A stretch of 64,000 bases of DNA from Prochlorococcus marinus XMU1412 (GTDB taxonomy: Bacteria > Cyanobacteriota > Cyanobacteriia > PCC-6307 > Cyanobiaceae), in contig NZ_JAAORJ010000004.1 of assembly GCF_017696315.1 (NCBI RefSeq), positions 568,519 through 632,518 of the forward strand. The letters run 5' to 3'. Both the position numbers and the translations under genes were made by a program. Positions 20,113 through 29,432 of this stretch are shown here, piece by piece. The notes under the pieces were generated by a model. The model ran no database searches. It was not told the DNA's origin and saw only the letters and a program-made list of their open reading frames with translations. Within the stretch, counting starts at the first letter, position 1, and each line of letters starts with the position of its first letter.

Positions 20113-21051
20113 ATGAATTCATTAATTTTCCAAGAAACAGCAAAATTAAAAAAACCTGTTCCAGCTGAAAAAGTTATAGAACTCTCAGAAAAATTACTTG
20201 AACCTTCCAGTCATTCAAAAAAATATCCTCCAAGACTACATAAAACGTGGGGAACAATAGTTTTTATGGTTGCAATTCATATTCTTTCTCTTGTAGCTAT
20301 ACAACCAAAATTTTGGAGCCTCCCTGCAGTCACTTCATTATTATTTTTTTACTGGGTAACTGCTTGTTTAGGAGTCACCCTTGGATATCACAGATTGTTA
20401 TCACACAGATCGTTCATTGTGCCAAGATGGTTAGAAAGATTTTTTGCTACCTGTGGAGCCATAAGTTGCCAGCATGGACCAATAGATTGGGTAGGTTTAC
20501 ATAGGCATCACCACTCTTTTTCAGATACTGAAGTAGATCACCACAATAGTAAAAAGGGGTTTTGGTGGAGTCATATGGGTTGGATGTTTAAAGACGTAGA
20601 AGCACTCAAAGCTGTTCCAAAACTTAGTGCAGATTTAATAAAGGATCCATACTATAGATTTTTAAATAAATATTTTTTATTCTTACAAATTCCTATTGGA
20701 CTTTCATTGTACGCAATAGGTCAAAAATTAGGAGTTGGAGGATGGGCTCTAGTCCTTTGGGGAATTCCATTGAGGCTTGTGGTTGTTTATCATATAACTT
20801 GGCTAGTAAACTCCGCGACGCATTGTTGGGGTAAAGCACCATTTGAAAGTGGTGATTCATCTAAAAACAATGCATGGGTTGCTGCATTAACATTTGGAGA
20901 AGGTTGGCATAACAACCATCATGCATTTCCCAATTCAGCAAAACAAGGATTATTTAAAGGTCAGATAGACATAACATGGGAACATATTAAGATTCTTGCG
21001 AAATTTGGTTTAGCAAAAAAAGTAAAGTTACCCTCTAGGTCTTATTATTAA
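20113..21051 (+). CDS. desC: Acyl-lipid (stearoyl-type delta-9) fatty acid desaturase
   Basis: An integral membrane di-iron desaturase that inserts a double bond into membrane-lipid acyl chains, important for thylakoid fluidity. All three histidine boxes are present: HRLLSH (93-98), HRHHH (130-134) and HNNHH (266-270), separated by hydrophobic spans as in the DesC/delta-9 group. The 312-residue length is close to the family norm. The exact regiospecificity cannot be proven from sequence. It is divergent from the HTH-like gene and is followed closely by rplI. Confidence 0.9.
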   Translation: MNSLIFQETAKLKKPVPAEKVIELSEKLLEPSSHSKKYPPRLHKTWGTIVFMVAIHILSLVAIQPKFWSLPAVTSLLFFYWVTACLGVTLGYHRLLSHRSFIVPRWLERFFATCGAISCQHGPIDWVGLHRHHHSFSDTEVDHHNSKKGFWWSHMGWMFKDVEALKAVPKLSADLIKDPYYRFLNKYFLFLQIPIGLSLYAIGQKLGVGGWALVLWGIPLRLVVVYHITWLVNSATHCWGKAPFESGDSSKNNAWVAALTFGEGWHNNHHAFPNSAKQGLFKGQIDITWEHIKILAKFGLAKKVKLPSRSYY

Positions 21052-21071
21052 CTATATTGTTCAATATTTTC

Positions 21072-21527
21072 ATGGCTAAAAGAGTACAAGTCGCATTAAC
21101 TGAATCAATCGCTTCACTAGGTAAAGAAGGAGATCTAGTTGATGTAGCACCAGGATACGCAAGAAATTTTCTATTACCTTATGGTAAGGCAATGAATGTC
21201 ACACCAGCAGTCCTTAAACAAATTGAGAGGAAGAAAGAAAAAGAAAAAATCGCTGCTGATAAATTAAAGAAAGAAGCTTTAGATTTCCAAACTGCATTAT
21301 CTACAATAGGTAGGTTCACTATCAAAAAACAGGTTGGAGAAGATGGTGTCCTTTTTGGAACTGTTACCAATGGGGATGTCGCCGAAGCGATAGAAGCGGC
21401 AACTAAAAAAGAAATTGATAGAAGAAACATTACTGTTCCTGATATTCATAATTTAGGTTCCTTTACTGCAAAAGTGAAATTACATCCAGAAGTAAATGCA
21501 GAAGTAAATATTGAAGTAACAAGTTAA
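21072..21527 (+). CDS. rplI: 50S ribosomal protein L9
   Basis: L9 bridges the L1 stalk region and helps maintain reading frame. I place the start at the ATG at 21072 because the family begins MAKRVQVAL; the upstream in-frame TTG at 21057 would add only five residues. The N-terminal domain with [20 protein letters not shown], a central lysine/glutamate helix and the C-terminal domain are all present over 151 residues. The next gene is dnaB, a common rplI-dnaB neighbourhood. Confidence 0.96.
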   Translation: MAKRVQVALTESIASLGKEGDLVDVAPGYARNFLLPYGKAMNVTPAVLKQIERKKEKEKIAADKLKKEALDFQTALSTIGRFTIKKQVGEDGVLFGTVTNGDVAEAIEAATKKEIDRRNITVPDIHNLGSFTAKVKLHPEVNAEVNIEVTS

Positions 21528-21585
21528 TAAATTTGTTGCATTATTTTGAAAAGTAGCCAGAGTATATATCTAAGCAATTAAAGAT

Positions 21586-22968
21586 ATGGTTTCCGTACCT
21601 TTTCCAAATAATGGGCAAAATAAAAATTTTAAAAAGGATTTTAATAGTGAAAACTCTGGATTAGTACCTCCTCAAAATGTTCAAGCTGAGGAAGCTGTTC
21701 TTGGGGGCATACTTCTTGATCCAGACGCAATCGGAAGAATTGCAGACTTAATTAAACCTGAAGCTTTTTATATAAATGCCCATCAAGAGATTTATAGAAC
21801 AGCATTAATGTTGCATACCCAGGGTAAACCAACTGATTTAACGTCAATGAGTGCTTGGTTAGCAGATAATCGATCACTAGAAAAAATTGGAGGAAACAGC
21901 AAACTGGTAGAACTAGTTGAAAATGTTTCCTCTACAGCTTCCATAGAACAAGTTGCTAATTTAATTAACGACAAATTCATGAGAAGGCAACTTATCAGAT
22001 CTGGTAATGAAGTAGTTCAACTAGGTTTTGATCAAACTCAAGATACTAATGAAGTTCTAGATAAAGCAGAGCAAAAAATATTTGAAATCAGCCAAGAAAA
22101 ACCTTCAAAAGGCCTGACTCAAGCAGCTGAAATCCTTACAAGTACTTTCAATGAAATAGAGTCAAGATCATTAGGTACTTCAGTAGCTGGTATTCCAGTA
22201 AATTTCTACGACCTTGATGCGATGACTCAAGGTTTTCAAAGAAGTGATTTAATAATTGTTGCTGGAAGACCTTCAATGGGGAAAACTTCAATAGTTCTTA
22301 ATCTGGCAAAAAATGTTGCACAATCGCAAGATTTACCTGTGTGTGTATTTAGCCTTGAAATGAGTAAAGAACAATTGACATATAGATTGCTCTCTATGGA
22401 AGTTGGAATCGAGAGTGGCAGGCTAAGAACAGGAAGATTACAGCAAGATGAATGGCCATTACTCGGAGAAGGTATCAATTCATTAGGTCAATTGCCAATA
22501 TTTATAGATGACAAGCCTAACTTAAGTGTTTTAGAGATGAGATCTCTGTGCAGAAGATTAATAGCTGAACAAAAAAAAGAACTTGGATTAATTGTGATTG
22601 ATTACCTCCAGTTGATGGAAGGATCAACCCCTGATAATAGAGTGCAAGAACTTTCACGAATAACAAGAGGTCTTAAAAGCATGGCCAGAGAATTAAAAGT
22701 ACCAGTAGTAGCTTTATCTCAGCTTAGTAGAGGGGTTGAGTCTAGAACAAACAAAAGACCAATGTTAAGCGATTTAAGAGAATCAGGATCTATTGAACAA
22801 GACGCAGATTTAGTATTAATGATTTACAGAGACGAATACTATAATCCAGAGACTGAAGATAGAGGAATTACAGAAATCATTGTCACTAAACATAGAAATG
22901 GACCCGTAGGAACTGTTAAATTATTATTTGAACCTCAATTTACGAGATTTAGGAATTTAGCTAATTAA
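21586..22968 (+). CDS. dnaB: Replicative DNA helicase
   Basis: The hexameric helicase of the replication fork. The 460-residue protein has the N-terminal dimerisation domain (PPQNVQAEEAVLGG opening), a Walker A motif GRPSMGKTS near residue 227, a Walker B region (LIVIDYLQLM) and the DLRESGSIEQDAD arginine-finger region. Some cyanobacterial DnaB proteins carry an intein; none is present here. It follows rplI by 58 bases and precedes mnmG by 12 bases, so the three are likely one operon. Confidence 0.97.
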   Translation: MVSVPFPNNGQNKNFKKDFNSENSGLVPPQNVQAEEAVLGGILLDPDAIGRIADLIKPEAFYINAHQEIYRTALMLHTQGKPTDLTSMSAWLADNRSLEKIGGNSKLVELVENVSSTASIEQVANLINDKFMRRQLIRSGNEVVQLGFDQTQDTNEVLDKAEQKIFEISQEKPSKGLTQAAEILTSTFNEIESRSLGTSVAGIPVNFYDLDAMTQGFQRSDLIIVAGRPSMGKTSIVLNLAKNVAQSQDLPVCVFSLEMSKEQLTYRLLSMEVGIESGRLRTGRLQQDEWPLLGEGINSLGQLPIFIDDKPNLSVLEMRSLCRRLIAEQKKELGLIVIDYLQLMEGSTPDNRVQELSRITRGLKSMARELKVPVVALSQLSRGVESRTNKRPMLSDLRESGSIEQDADLVLMIYRDEYYNPETEDRGITEIIVTKHRNGPVGTVKLLFEPQFTRFRNLAN

Positions 22969-22980
22969 ATCAATCCTAAA

Positions 22981-24948
22981 ATGCAAGATCATCACTCAAC
23001 AAATGAATCTTTTGATGTCATCGTTATTGGTGGAGGACATGCAGGATGCGAAGCTGCTATAACAACAGCAAAATTAGGATTTTCTACAGCCTTATTTACA
23101 ATCAATTTAGATAGGATTGCGTGGCAACCTTGCAACCCTGCTGTTGGCGGCCCGGCAAAAAGTCAGTTGGTACATGAAGTTGATGCATTAGGTGGAATTA
23201 TTGGTAAATTAGCTGATGAGACAGCTATACAAAAAAGAATATTAAATGCAAGTAGAGGTCCAGCTGTATGGGCATTAAGAGCTCAGACAGATAAAAGAGA
23301 ATACTCAAAAAAGATGATTGAAATACTACAAAATACAGATAATTTATCATTAAAAGAAGCAATGATTACTGAACTAGATATCGGAAAAACTGAAGAAATT
23401 GGATTGAACTCAAAAAAAATCGTAAAAAAAAGAATAAAGGGTGTAAGGACTTTCTTTGGTAGTTATTATTCAGCAAGATCAGTTATCATTACAGCTGGTA
23501 CGTTCTTAGAAGGAAGAATATGGATAGGAAATAAATCAATGTCAGCTGGTAGATCGGGCGAACAAGCAGCAAAAGGTCTTACTCAAAATTTACACGAAAT
23601 TGGTATCAAAACAGAACGTTTAAAAACAGGAACTCCAGCAAGAGTTGATAAAAGAAGTATCATTTTTGATGAATTAGATATTCAACCAAGTACTGCAGCA
23701 GATAAATATTTTTCGTTTGATCCAGATATCAAAAATAATATGCCCCAAGTTAGTTGTCATATCACAAGAACAACTACCAAAACACATCAACTAATTCGAG
23801 ACAATTTACATTTAACTCCGATTTACGGCGGTTTTATTGATAGTAAGGGGCCAAGATATTGTCCATCAATTGAAGATAAAATCGTTAAATTTGCTGATAA
23901 AGAATCACATCAAATTTTCTTAGAACCAGAAGGAATTAATACCCCTGAAATATATGTTCAAGGATTCTCTACAGGTTTACCTGAAAATATTCAATTAGAA
24001 CTTCTAAGAACCTTACCTGGATTAAATGAATGTAAAATGTTGCGACCAGCTTATGCTGTCGAGTATGACTATATACCTGCAACACAACTCCAAACATCAC
24101 TCGAAACGAAAGAAATTGAGTATTTATTTAGCGCTGGACAAATTAATGGAACTACTGGTTATGAAGAAGCAGCAGCTCAGGGATTAGTAGCCGGAGTCAA
24201 TGCGACAAGAAAACTAAACAAAAAAGATCCAATCATCTTCACTAGAGAAAGCAGCTATATAGGAACAATGATCAATGATTTAATTACCAAAGATCTCAAA
24301 GAACCATATAGAGTTCTTACTAGTAGGAGTGAATACAGGTTGACCCTTAGAGGAGATAATGCAGATAGGCGATTGACCCCATTAGGTTATGAAATAGGGC
24401 TAATTAATGAGAAAAGATGGTCGGTCTATCAAGAAAAAATAAAACTCCTTGAAAAAGAGAAATTAAGATTAAAAAACACTCGTTTAAAAAACACGGATGA
24501 AATATCAAAAAAACTAGAATTAGCCACTGGATCAAAAATCAAAGGCTCAACAACTTTGAAAGAACTCTTAAAAAGACCAAACTTTCATTATTCAGATTTA
24601 ATTAAATATAATTTGACTGAAAAAAATATAGCTTCTTCAATACAAGAAGGTGTCGAAATAGATATTAAATACGAGGGTTATCTTAAAAGACAAAAAAACA
24701 ACATTGAACAAATAAATCGTCAAAGCTGTAAATCTCTGCCTCAAGAAATAAATTATGAAAAGATAGATACATTATCTTTAGAAGCTAGAGAAAATTTGAA
24801 TAAGATAAAGCCAAAAAATTTTGGTGATGCTTCAAAAATTCCTGGGGTTAGCAAAGCTGATTTAACTGCTTTACTTGTTTGGCTAAAAATAAGAGAGATA
24901 AAAAAAGATAAGGCAAATATTTTTGCTGAAAAAAAGTTATCATCTTAA
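22981..24948 (+). CDS. mnmG: tRNA uridine 5-carboxymethylaminomethyl modification enzyme, FAD subunit
   Basis: With MnmE this protein modifies the wobble uridine U34 of several tRNAs. The FAD-binding [10 protein letters not shown] motif is at about residues 17-26, the [15 protein letters not shown] block near residue 50 holds one of the family's conserved cysteines, and [20 protein letters not shown] (residues about 455-475, quoted in part: [13 protein letters not shown]) marks the MnmG insertion domain. The 655-residue length is slightly above the usual 620-630. It follows dnaB by 12 bases. Confidence 0.96.
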   Translation: MQDHHSTNESFDVIVIGGGHAGCEAAITTAKLGFSTALFTINLDRIAWQPCNPAVGGPAKSQLVHEVDALGGIIGKLADETAIQKRILNASRGPAVWALRAQTDKREYSKKMIEILQNTDNLSLKEAMITELDIGKTEEIGLNSKKIVKKRIKGVRTFFGSYYSARSVIITAGTFLEGRIWIGNKSMSAGRSGEQAAKGLTQNLHEIGIKTERLKTGTPARVDKRSIIFDELDIQPSTAADKYFSFDPDIKNNMPQVSCHITRTTTKTHQLIRDNLHLTPIYGGFIDSKGPRYCPSIEDKIVKFADKESHQIFLEPEGINTPEIYVQGFSTGLPENIQLELLRTLPGLNECKMLRPAYAVEYDYIPATQLQTSLETKEIEYLFSAGQINGTTGYEEAAAQGLVAGVNATRKLNKKDPIIFTRESSYIGTMINDLITKDLKEPYRVLTSRSEYRLTLRGDNADRRLTPLGYEIGLINEKRWSVYQEKIKLLEKEKLRLKNTRLKNTDEISKKLELATGSKIKGSTTLKELLKRPNFHYSDLIKYNLTEKNIASSIQEGVEIDIKYEGYLKRQKNNIEQINRQSCKSLPQEINYEKIDTLSLEARENLNKIKPKNFGDASKIPGVSKADLTALLVWLKIREIKKDKANIFAEKKLSS

Positions 24949-25029
24949 AAGCACTCCGTAAGAGCACTGATTAATAAACTTTTTAACTCTCCAAAAATTT
25001 TATGGGAAGAAAAAGCCTCTAATTTTTTA

Positions 25030-25572
25030 GTGAAGAATTCACTACCAAAAATATCTGGTCCATGGAAATTAATGCTGCTTGGGGATGGAAGTCCAACTAG
25101 ACACCTGCAGCTTTTAACTAATCAAGAGACAAAAATTAAATTAATTTCAATGCAATTAGATCCTCTATCAACTCAAGAAGGGCCTACAGAATTGAATCAG
25201 TTAAATGGCCCTTTAATTAGAAGACAAGTATGGATCAAAAGCAATAATAAAAACCTTGCATGGGCAGAAAGTTGGTGGAATGCAGATCAAGTGAGTGAAA
25301 ATTTAAAAGCCAAGGAAGAGCCAATTTGGAAGAATTTGACACAAGACAGATCGGAATTATTTAGAGAAGTTGATCGTATTTCACTTGTCAATGCAAAATG
25401 GTTAGAAGATCAATTTTGCTTTAAAGGACCATTCTGGTCAAGAAATTACAGATTTTTTCGAGACAAAAAACCCTTAACTATTATAAGGGAAGTTTTCAAT
25501 CCAAATTTAGAAACTTTACTGGGTTATTCAGGAATTAAAGAATTTACCAAACTATACTCTTCTTCTTCTTGA
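25030..25572 (+). CDS. Chorismate lyase (cyanobacterial DUF98-type), start uncertain
   Basis: Cyanobacteria use a DUF98-family chorismate pyruvate-lyase to make 4-hydroxybenzoate, the head-group precursor of plastoquinone. The block GPWKLMLLGDGSPTRHLQLL directly after the start and the FREVDRISLVNAKW region match my recollection of that family. The called start is the GTG at 25030 (180 residues). The same frame is open back to the mnmG stop at 24946-24948, giving about 27 plausible residues but no ATG, so a longer product from a rare start is possible. The 3-prime end overlaps the convergent gene by 21 bases. Confidence 0.75.
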   Translation: MKNSLPKISGPWKLMLLGDGSPTRHLQLLTNQETKIKLISMQLDPLSTQEGPTELNQLNGPLIRRQVWIKSNNKNLAWAESWWNADQVSENLKAKEEPIWKNLTQDRSELFREVDRISLVNAKWLEDQFCFKGPFWSRNYRFFRDKKPLTIIREVFNPNLETLLGYSGIKEFTKLYSSSS

Positions 25573-26106
25573 TCTAGGAAGATTTCTTGATTTTGATTGA
25601 ACTTGTTGGATTGATTGATCTCTCGAAGTATTATTCTCATTTTCTGAAGATCTTTGCCATCTTTCAACTTTGAAATCCATTTCATCTGGCCAATCTTCGT
25701 CCTTACTCTCTTTCACATAAGGTAATTTTTTTTGCTCAGTTGTCTGTAAATTTTTTGGTTGCCTTAAAGATATTGCTTCTAAAGGTCTTTTTGAATGCTG
25801 TGTAGTAGATTCATAAGAATTTGATTCTCTGGAAAATGTCTTAATATCGCTTTGATCATCGTAAAAATTCTCATCATCATTTTCTTCATCAAAAAATAAA
25901 TCCACTTTTTCAGATACCCATCTTCCTACTTTTTTAACACTCTTACTTGTTATTCCTTGAAAATCTGAGTTCCTTCTTTTACCTGGCCTAGCACCAGATA
26001 CTCCATCAACGAATTGTCTTCCAGTTTCAAAAATTTTATCAACTTGTTTATCAACAATATTTCTATCAAAACTATTTCTAAGATTTCTAATTCTCCTTGA
26101 ATCCAT
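25552..26106 (-). CDS. Basic, low-complexity hypothetical protein
   Basis: A 184-residue hydrophilic protein with no membrane span or recognised domain. The N-terminal part is helical and basic (RRIRNLRNSFDRN). The centre has an acidic patch (FFDEENDDENFYDD), and the C-terminus ends in a run of arginines after SRNLPRSR. Such charge segregation suggests an intrinsically disordered protein, perhaps binding nucleic acid or another acidic partner. It is leftward, downstream of the SprT-like gene by 85 bases, and its last 21 bases overlap the chorismate lyase gene tail to tail. Confidence 0.7.
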   Translation of the reverse strand: MDSRRIRNLRNSFDRNIVDKQVDKIFETGRQFVDGVSGARPGKRRNSDFQGITSKSVKKVGRWVSEKVDLFFDEENDDENFYDDQSDIKTFSRESNSYESTTQHSKRPLEAISLRQPKNLQTTEQKKLPYVKESKDEDWPDEMDFKVERWQRSSENENNTSRDQSIQQVQSKSRNLPRSRRRRV

Positions 26107-26190
26107 AAATTATTGTTCTTTTTAAAATATAAATTACATTAAAAAAATCAATAATTCCAAAGATAGAAACAAAAACACATCTAATTATTT

Positions 26191-26718
26191 CTAATCAAAC
26201 AAAATTAAACACTTTTTATTCCATGCTCCATTAAAGAAATTTACACAACATTTTTTACAGGCTATATTCTTTATTCTTTTTCTATAAAAAAATTTCTCAC
26301 CACAGTGTTGACAAGTTCCTATATATTTTAATTCTCTCCTTTCTATAGGAAATGAGTGCCTTACAGCAATTTGAAAATTCTTCTCTTTTGAATTAATTTC
26401 ATGCATCTTTTGTAGGAAATTTGGACCATGTATCTCATTTTTCTTTAATATCCTATCTACCCATGCATGAATCATTTCATGACATAAAGTGCTATTTATT
26501 TCACTAGTGGATAATTTACTCAAGATAGGTTTCGATAAGATAATTTCAGAATCTATAAAACCATTAATACGTTTTCTTTTATAAAAACCAGCAGTAGTTT
26601 TTAATCTATTATCACTCCATCTAACTTTTACTAAAGGGTGATTATTAACCGTTAAAGAATTTTCAAAATATTGGCTATTAAATCTATGAAATAAAGGTAA
26701 AAGAGGAATTACAGGCAT
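26191..26718 (-). CDS. SprT-like zinc metalloprotein
   Basis: The 175-residue protein carries the SprT/Spartan-type zinc peptidase motif HEMIH at residues 80-84 and a third likely ligand, His97, in HGPNF. A C-terminal zinc ribbon with two cysteine pairs follows (GTCQHC near residue 135 and ACKKC near 155). In eukaryotes the related Spartan protease digests DNA-protein crosslinks; bacterial SprT proteins are not well characterised. It lies on the opposite strand to, and about 85 bases from, the small membrane protein that precedes the DNA ligase gene. Confidence 0.85.
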   Translation of the reverse strand: MPVIPLLPLFHRFNSQYFENSLTVNNHPLVKVRWSDNRLKTTAGFYKRKRINGFIDSEIILSKPILSKLSTSEINSTLCHEMIHAWVDRILKKNEIHGPNFLQKMHEINSKEKNFQIAVRHSFPIERRELKYIGTCQHCGEKFFYRKRIKNIACKKCCVNFFNGAWNKKCLILFD

Positions 26719-26803
26719 TATGGATTAAAATTAGTATTATTTTGACAAAAAAAGCCATCAAAAACGATTTCTTTTCTTAAAGTAATAGAAAACTCAAATT
26801 AAC

Positions 26804-27223
26804 ATGGATGCAACACTAGTTAAAGATATCGGAATTAAAGCATTATTAGTTGGCGGTGCTGTACTAGTTTCTTTTTGGACTTTTAATGCAGTCAAATTAG
26901 TTATAAGCGCCAGAGGAATTAATCCATTAGTAAGAAAGTTTTTCGATCAAATAGCTGCTGGTAGAATTGATGCAGCTTATGGTTTGACTACAAAAACTTA
27001 TAAAACTCATGTAAAACGACAAGACTTTCTTAAATTTCTAGCTAGTTTAAACCTTAATAAATACAGAAATTTAAAATCAGGAAGACCTAGAGTCCAAGAA
27101 GATCAAATCATAATAACTTTAAATTTAAAATCAGAAGACAAACAAGATGAGCTCCCATTAGATTTTACTTTTGCAAAAACTGACAATGATTGGAAAATAG
27201 ACAGAATAGCTAAAGTGAATTAA
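26804..27223 (+). CDS. Membrane-anchored hypothetical protein, DUF4864-like
   Basis: The 139-residue protein has a single N-terminal hydrophobic helix (about residues 10-28) and then a compact domain whose pattern (FFDQIAAGRIDAAYGLTT, LNLNKYRN, then WKIDRIAKVN at the end) resembles NTF2-like or DUF4864-type small domains. These often sit outside the membrane, with no known enzymatic role. It is divergent from the SprT-like gene and ends nine bases before the DNA ligase start, so it may drive the same transcript. Confidence 0.72.
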   Translation: MDATLVKDIGIKALLVGGAVLVSFWTFNAVKLVISARGINPLVRKFFDQIAAGRIDAAYGLTTKTYKTHVKRQDFLKFLASLNLNKYRNLKSGRPRVQEDQIIITLNLKSEDKQDELPLDFTFAKTDNDWKIDRIAKVN

Positions 27224-27232
27224 TAATTTTTT

Positions 27233-28561
27233 GTGAGGCAAAAAGAATTGTTTAAAGAAGAAATAATACATCAATTAGAATTACACCCAAGTAGATTAGA
27301 TAAAGAAAAAATTATCTCAGAAGCAATGAAAGAAGGTCTAGATGATTTTTTTGAAGGTATACGTATGGCACTTGATCCATTAGTAACTTTTGGTGTAAAA
27401 ATTGTCCCTGAGAAAGAGACTGAAAAAAGTCAAAATTTTTTATGGGAAGATTTTAGAAAATTAGCCAATAAGCTTATTCAAAGAGAACTTACTGGTCACG
27501 CTGCACGCGATGCGATTCTTACGGCTATGGAATCTGCAACAAAAGAAGAGTGGAATGGATTTTATAGACGAGTTTTAATTAAAGATCTTAGATGTGGTGT
27601 ATCTGAAAAAACAATCAACAAGATAGCAAAGAAATTTCCCAAATATGCTATTCCTATTTTTTCTTGTCCTTTAGCTCATGACAGTGCAAATCATGAAAAA
27701 AAAATGATAGGAAAAAAGCAAATTGAAATCAAATTAGATGGTGTACGCGTCTTAACTATTATTAGACAAAATAAAGTAGAAATGTTTTCTCGTAATGGGA
27801 AACAATTCCATAATTTTGGTCATATTATCTCAGAAATAGAAATCGCCTTAAAAGAAGACCCAGCACCTTATGACTTAGTACTCGATGGTGAAGTGATGAG
27901 CGCTAACTTTCAAGATTTAATGAAACAGGTACATAGAAAAGATGGTAAACAAACCAAAGACGCAGTTCTCCACCTATTTGACTTATGTCCCCTTGAAAAC
28001 TTTCAAAAAGGGAAATGGAACATTAGTCAAACGAAAAGAAGTTTATTAGTAAAAGAATGGGTAGCAAAACATTCTATGCTTCTAAAACATATACAAACAC
28101 TTGAATGGGAAAATGTAGATCTCGACACTATTGAAGGACAAAAAAGATTTGTAGAGCTGAATAAATCTGCTGTGGAAGGTGGGTATGAAGGAGTAATGAT
28201 TAAAGATCCTGATGCTATCTATGAATGTAAAAGAACACACAGTTGGTTAAAAGCAAAACCTTTCATTGAAGTCACTTTAAAAGTTGTATCGGTTGAAGAA
28301 GGTACAGGTCGCAACAAAGGGAGACTGGGAGCAATCCTAGTAGAAGGAGAAGATGATGGGTATGAATACAGTCTTAGTTGCGGAAGCGGATTTAGTGATA
28401 TCCAACGTGAAGAATATTGGTCAAAACGTAATCATCTCGTTGGTCAACTTGTAGAAATCAGAGCTGATGCAAAAACCAAGTCAAAGGATGCGGTGGCTTT
28501 TAGTCTGAGGTTTCCTCGATTTAAATGCTTTAGAGGATTTAAAGATGGAGATAAAATTTAA
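27233..28561 (+). CDS. ATP-dependent DNA ligase of phage (T4 gp30) type
   Basis: This enzyme seals DNA nicks using ATP, whereas the replicative cyanobacterial ligase is NAD-dependent LigA, not found in this window. The adenylation lysine is Lys167 in KLDG (167-170). Motif III is LDGE near 217-220, motif IIIa HLFDLCP near 247-253, motif IV EGVMIKD near 319-325, and motif V SWLKAKP near 337-343. The region before the active site (LTGHAARDAI and RRVLIKDLRCGVSEKT) parallels the T4 ligase layout LTGNAA..RRVMMRDLECGAS. About 9 of 23 arginines use CGN codons, unlike the AGA-dominated neighbours. The start is GTG at 27233; a longer start is unlikely. Acquisition from a cyanophage is a reasonable inference. 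Confidence 0.88.
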   Translation: MRQKELFKEEIIHQLELHPSRLDKEKIISEAMKEGLDDFFEGIRMALDPLVTFGVKIVPEKETEKSQNFLWEDFRKLANKLIQRELTGHAARDAILTAMESATKEEWNGFYRRVLIKDLRCGVSEKTINKIAKKFPKYAIPIFSCPLAHDSANHEKKMIGKKQIEIKLDGVRVLTIIRQNKVEMFSRNGKQFHNFGHIISEIEIALKEDPAPYDLVLDGEVMSANFQDLMKQVHRKDGKQTKDAVLHLFDLCPLENFQKGKWNISQTKRSLLVKEWVAKHSMLLKHIQTLEWENVDLDTIEGQKRFVELNKSAVEGGYEGVMIKDPDAIYECKRTHSWLKAKPFIEVTLKVVSVEEGTGRNKGRLGAILVEGEDDGYEYSLSCGSGFSDIQREEYWSKRNHLVGQLVEIRADAKTKSKDAVAFSLRFPRFKCFRGFKDGDKI

Positions 28562-28672
28562 ATTTTAAAAAAATATTCAACAAAGTAGTCAAAGAAAAAT
28601 TTGGTTTTTAAATAAAAAAAAAATCTTGGCTATAAAATATAAGAATAATTATCAGGACTTTTTGAGAGACTT

Positions 28673-28825
28673 ATGACGAAGAAAACAGTTTTCAACTTTA
28701 TAAAAAAACCTTGTGGACAGGCAAAATATATCGAATTAGAAGCCAACAAAACTTTACTAGGTAAATTAAGGCTTTTGTGGTTTATCTTAATTGCGTCAAT
28801 TAGAGATTGGAATATTAAAGAGTAA
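28673..28825 (+). CDS. Small 50-residue hypothetical protein
   Basis: An ATG-started ORF beginning MTKKTVFNFIKKPCGQ and ending RDWNIKE. It is basic at the N-terminus and contains a hydrophobic stretch (LRLLWFILIASI, about residues 33-44) too short for a confident membrane span. It lies 111 bases after the ligase stop and stops four bases before the end of the convergent VTT protein gene. No domain is recognised. It is the only sensible content of the 28.56-28.83 kb gap. Confidence 0.5.
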   Translation: MTKKTVFNFIKKPCGQAKYIELEANKTLLGKLRLLWFILIASIRDWNIKE

Positions 28826-28829
28826 ATTC

Positions 28830-29432
28830 TTAAGATTTTTCAAAATATTCTCTGGAGTATTTAGATGAGAAATATACAACTAAAAAAGTTGAAATAATTC
28901 CAATGCTAGTAATATATAAATTATTTGGTGATTGCACATTTTTTAACTCCTGAATACTTTTTGCCAAACTACCTATTGAGCAATAAAGAAAAGTTCCTGG
29001 AATTATTCCAAGAAGACCAAGAGCGAAATCTCTAAATTTAACATTATTCAAACCATAAAAATAATTAAGAATACTGAAGGGAAATATCGGAGATAATCTC
29101 GCTAAAAAAATTAATTTAAGTCCGCCTTTTTCTACTACTTTTTCCATGACACTTAATTTTGGATAACGGCTAAAAAGATTTTTTAGCTTTTTTGCAAAAA
29201 AACTTTTTGATACAAAAAAAGCAACTGATGCTCCTATGGAAGCGGAAATGAAAACGATAATTGATCCTAAGTATGAGCCATATAAAAAACCTGATAATAG
29301 AGATAACCAAGAAGCTGGAAGTATTAATAAAACAATTAAAATATAAATGCAAACAAACGAAAAGATCCCAAAACCAGTATTAAAAAAAAAAGACAAATTA
29401 TAAATATTTTCAAGAAATATATTCATTCTCAA
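28830..29432 (-). CDS. VTT-domain (TVP38/DedA-like) membrane protein
   Basis: A 200-residue integral membrane protein with about five hydrophobic segments. The VTT/SNARE-associated signature is visible: GFLYGSYLGSIIVF, then FLARLSPIFPFSILNYFYG with a central Arg-Leu-Ser-Pro, and a later GIIPGTFLYCSIGS. Members are implicated in lipid transport or scrambling and membrane homeostasis. The start overlaps the valS stop by four bases (ATGA), so it is translationally coupled to valS. Confidence 0.85.
   Translation of the reverse strand: MRMNIFLENIYNLSFFFNTGFGIFSFVCIYILIVLLILPASWLSLLSGFLYGSYLGSIIVFISASIGASVAFFVSKSFFAKKLKNLFSRYPKLSVMEKVVEKGGLKLIFLARLSPIFPFSILNYFYGLNNVKFRDFALGLLGIIPGTFLYCSIGSLAKSIQELKNVQSPNNLYITSIGIISTFLVVYFSSKYSREYFEKS

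Noticed and set aside
21586-22968. Intein in dnaB (known in some cyanobacteria)
   Set aside because: The protein is 460 residues with uninterrupted helicase motifs.
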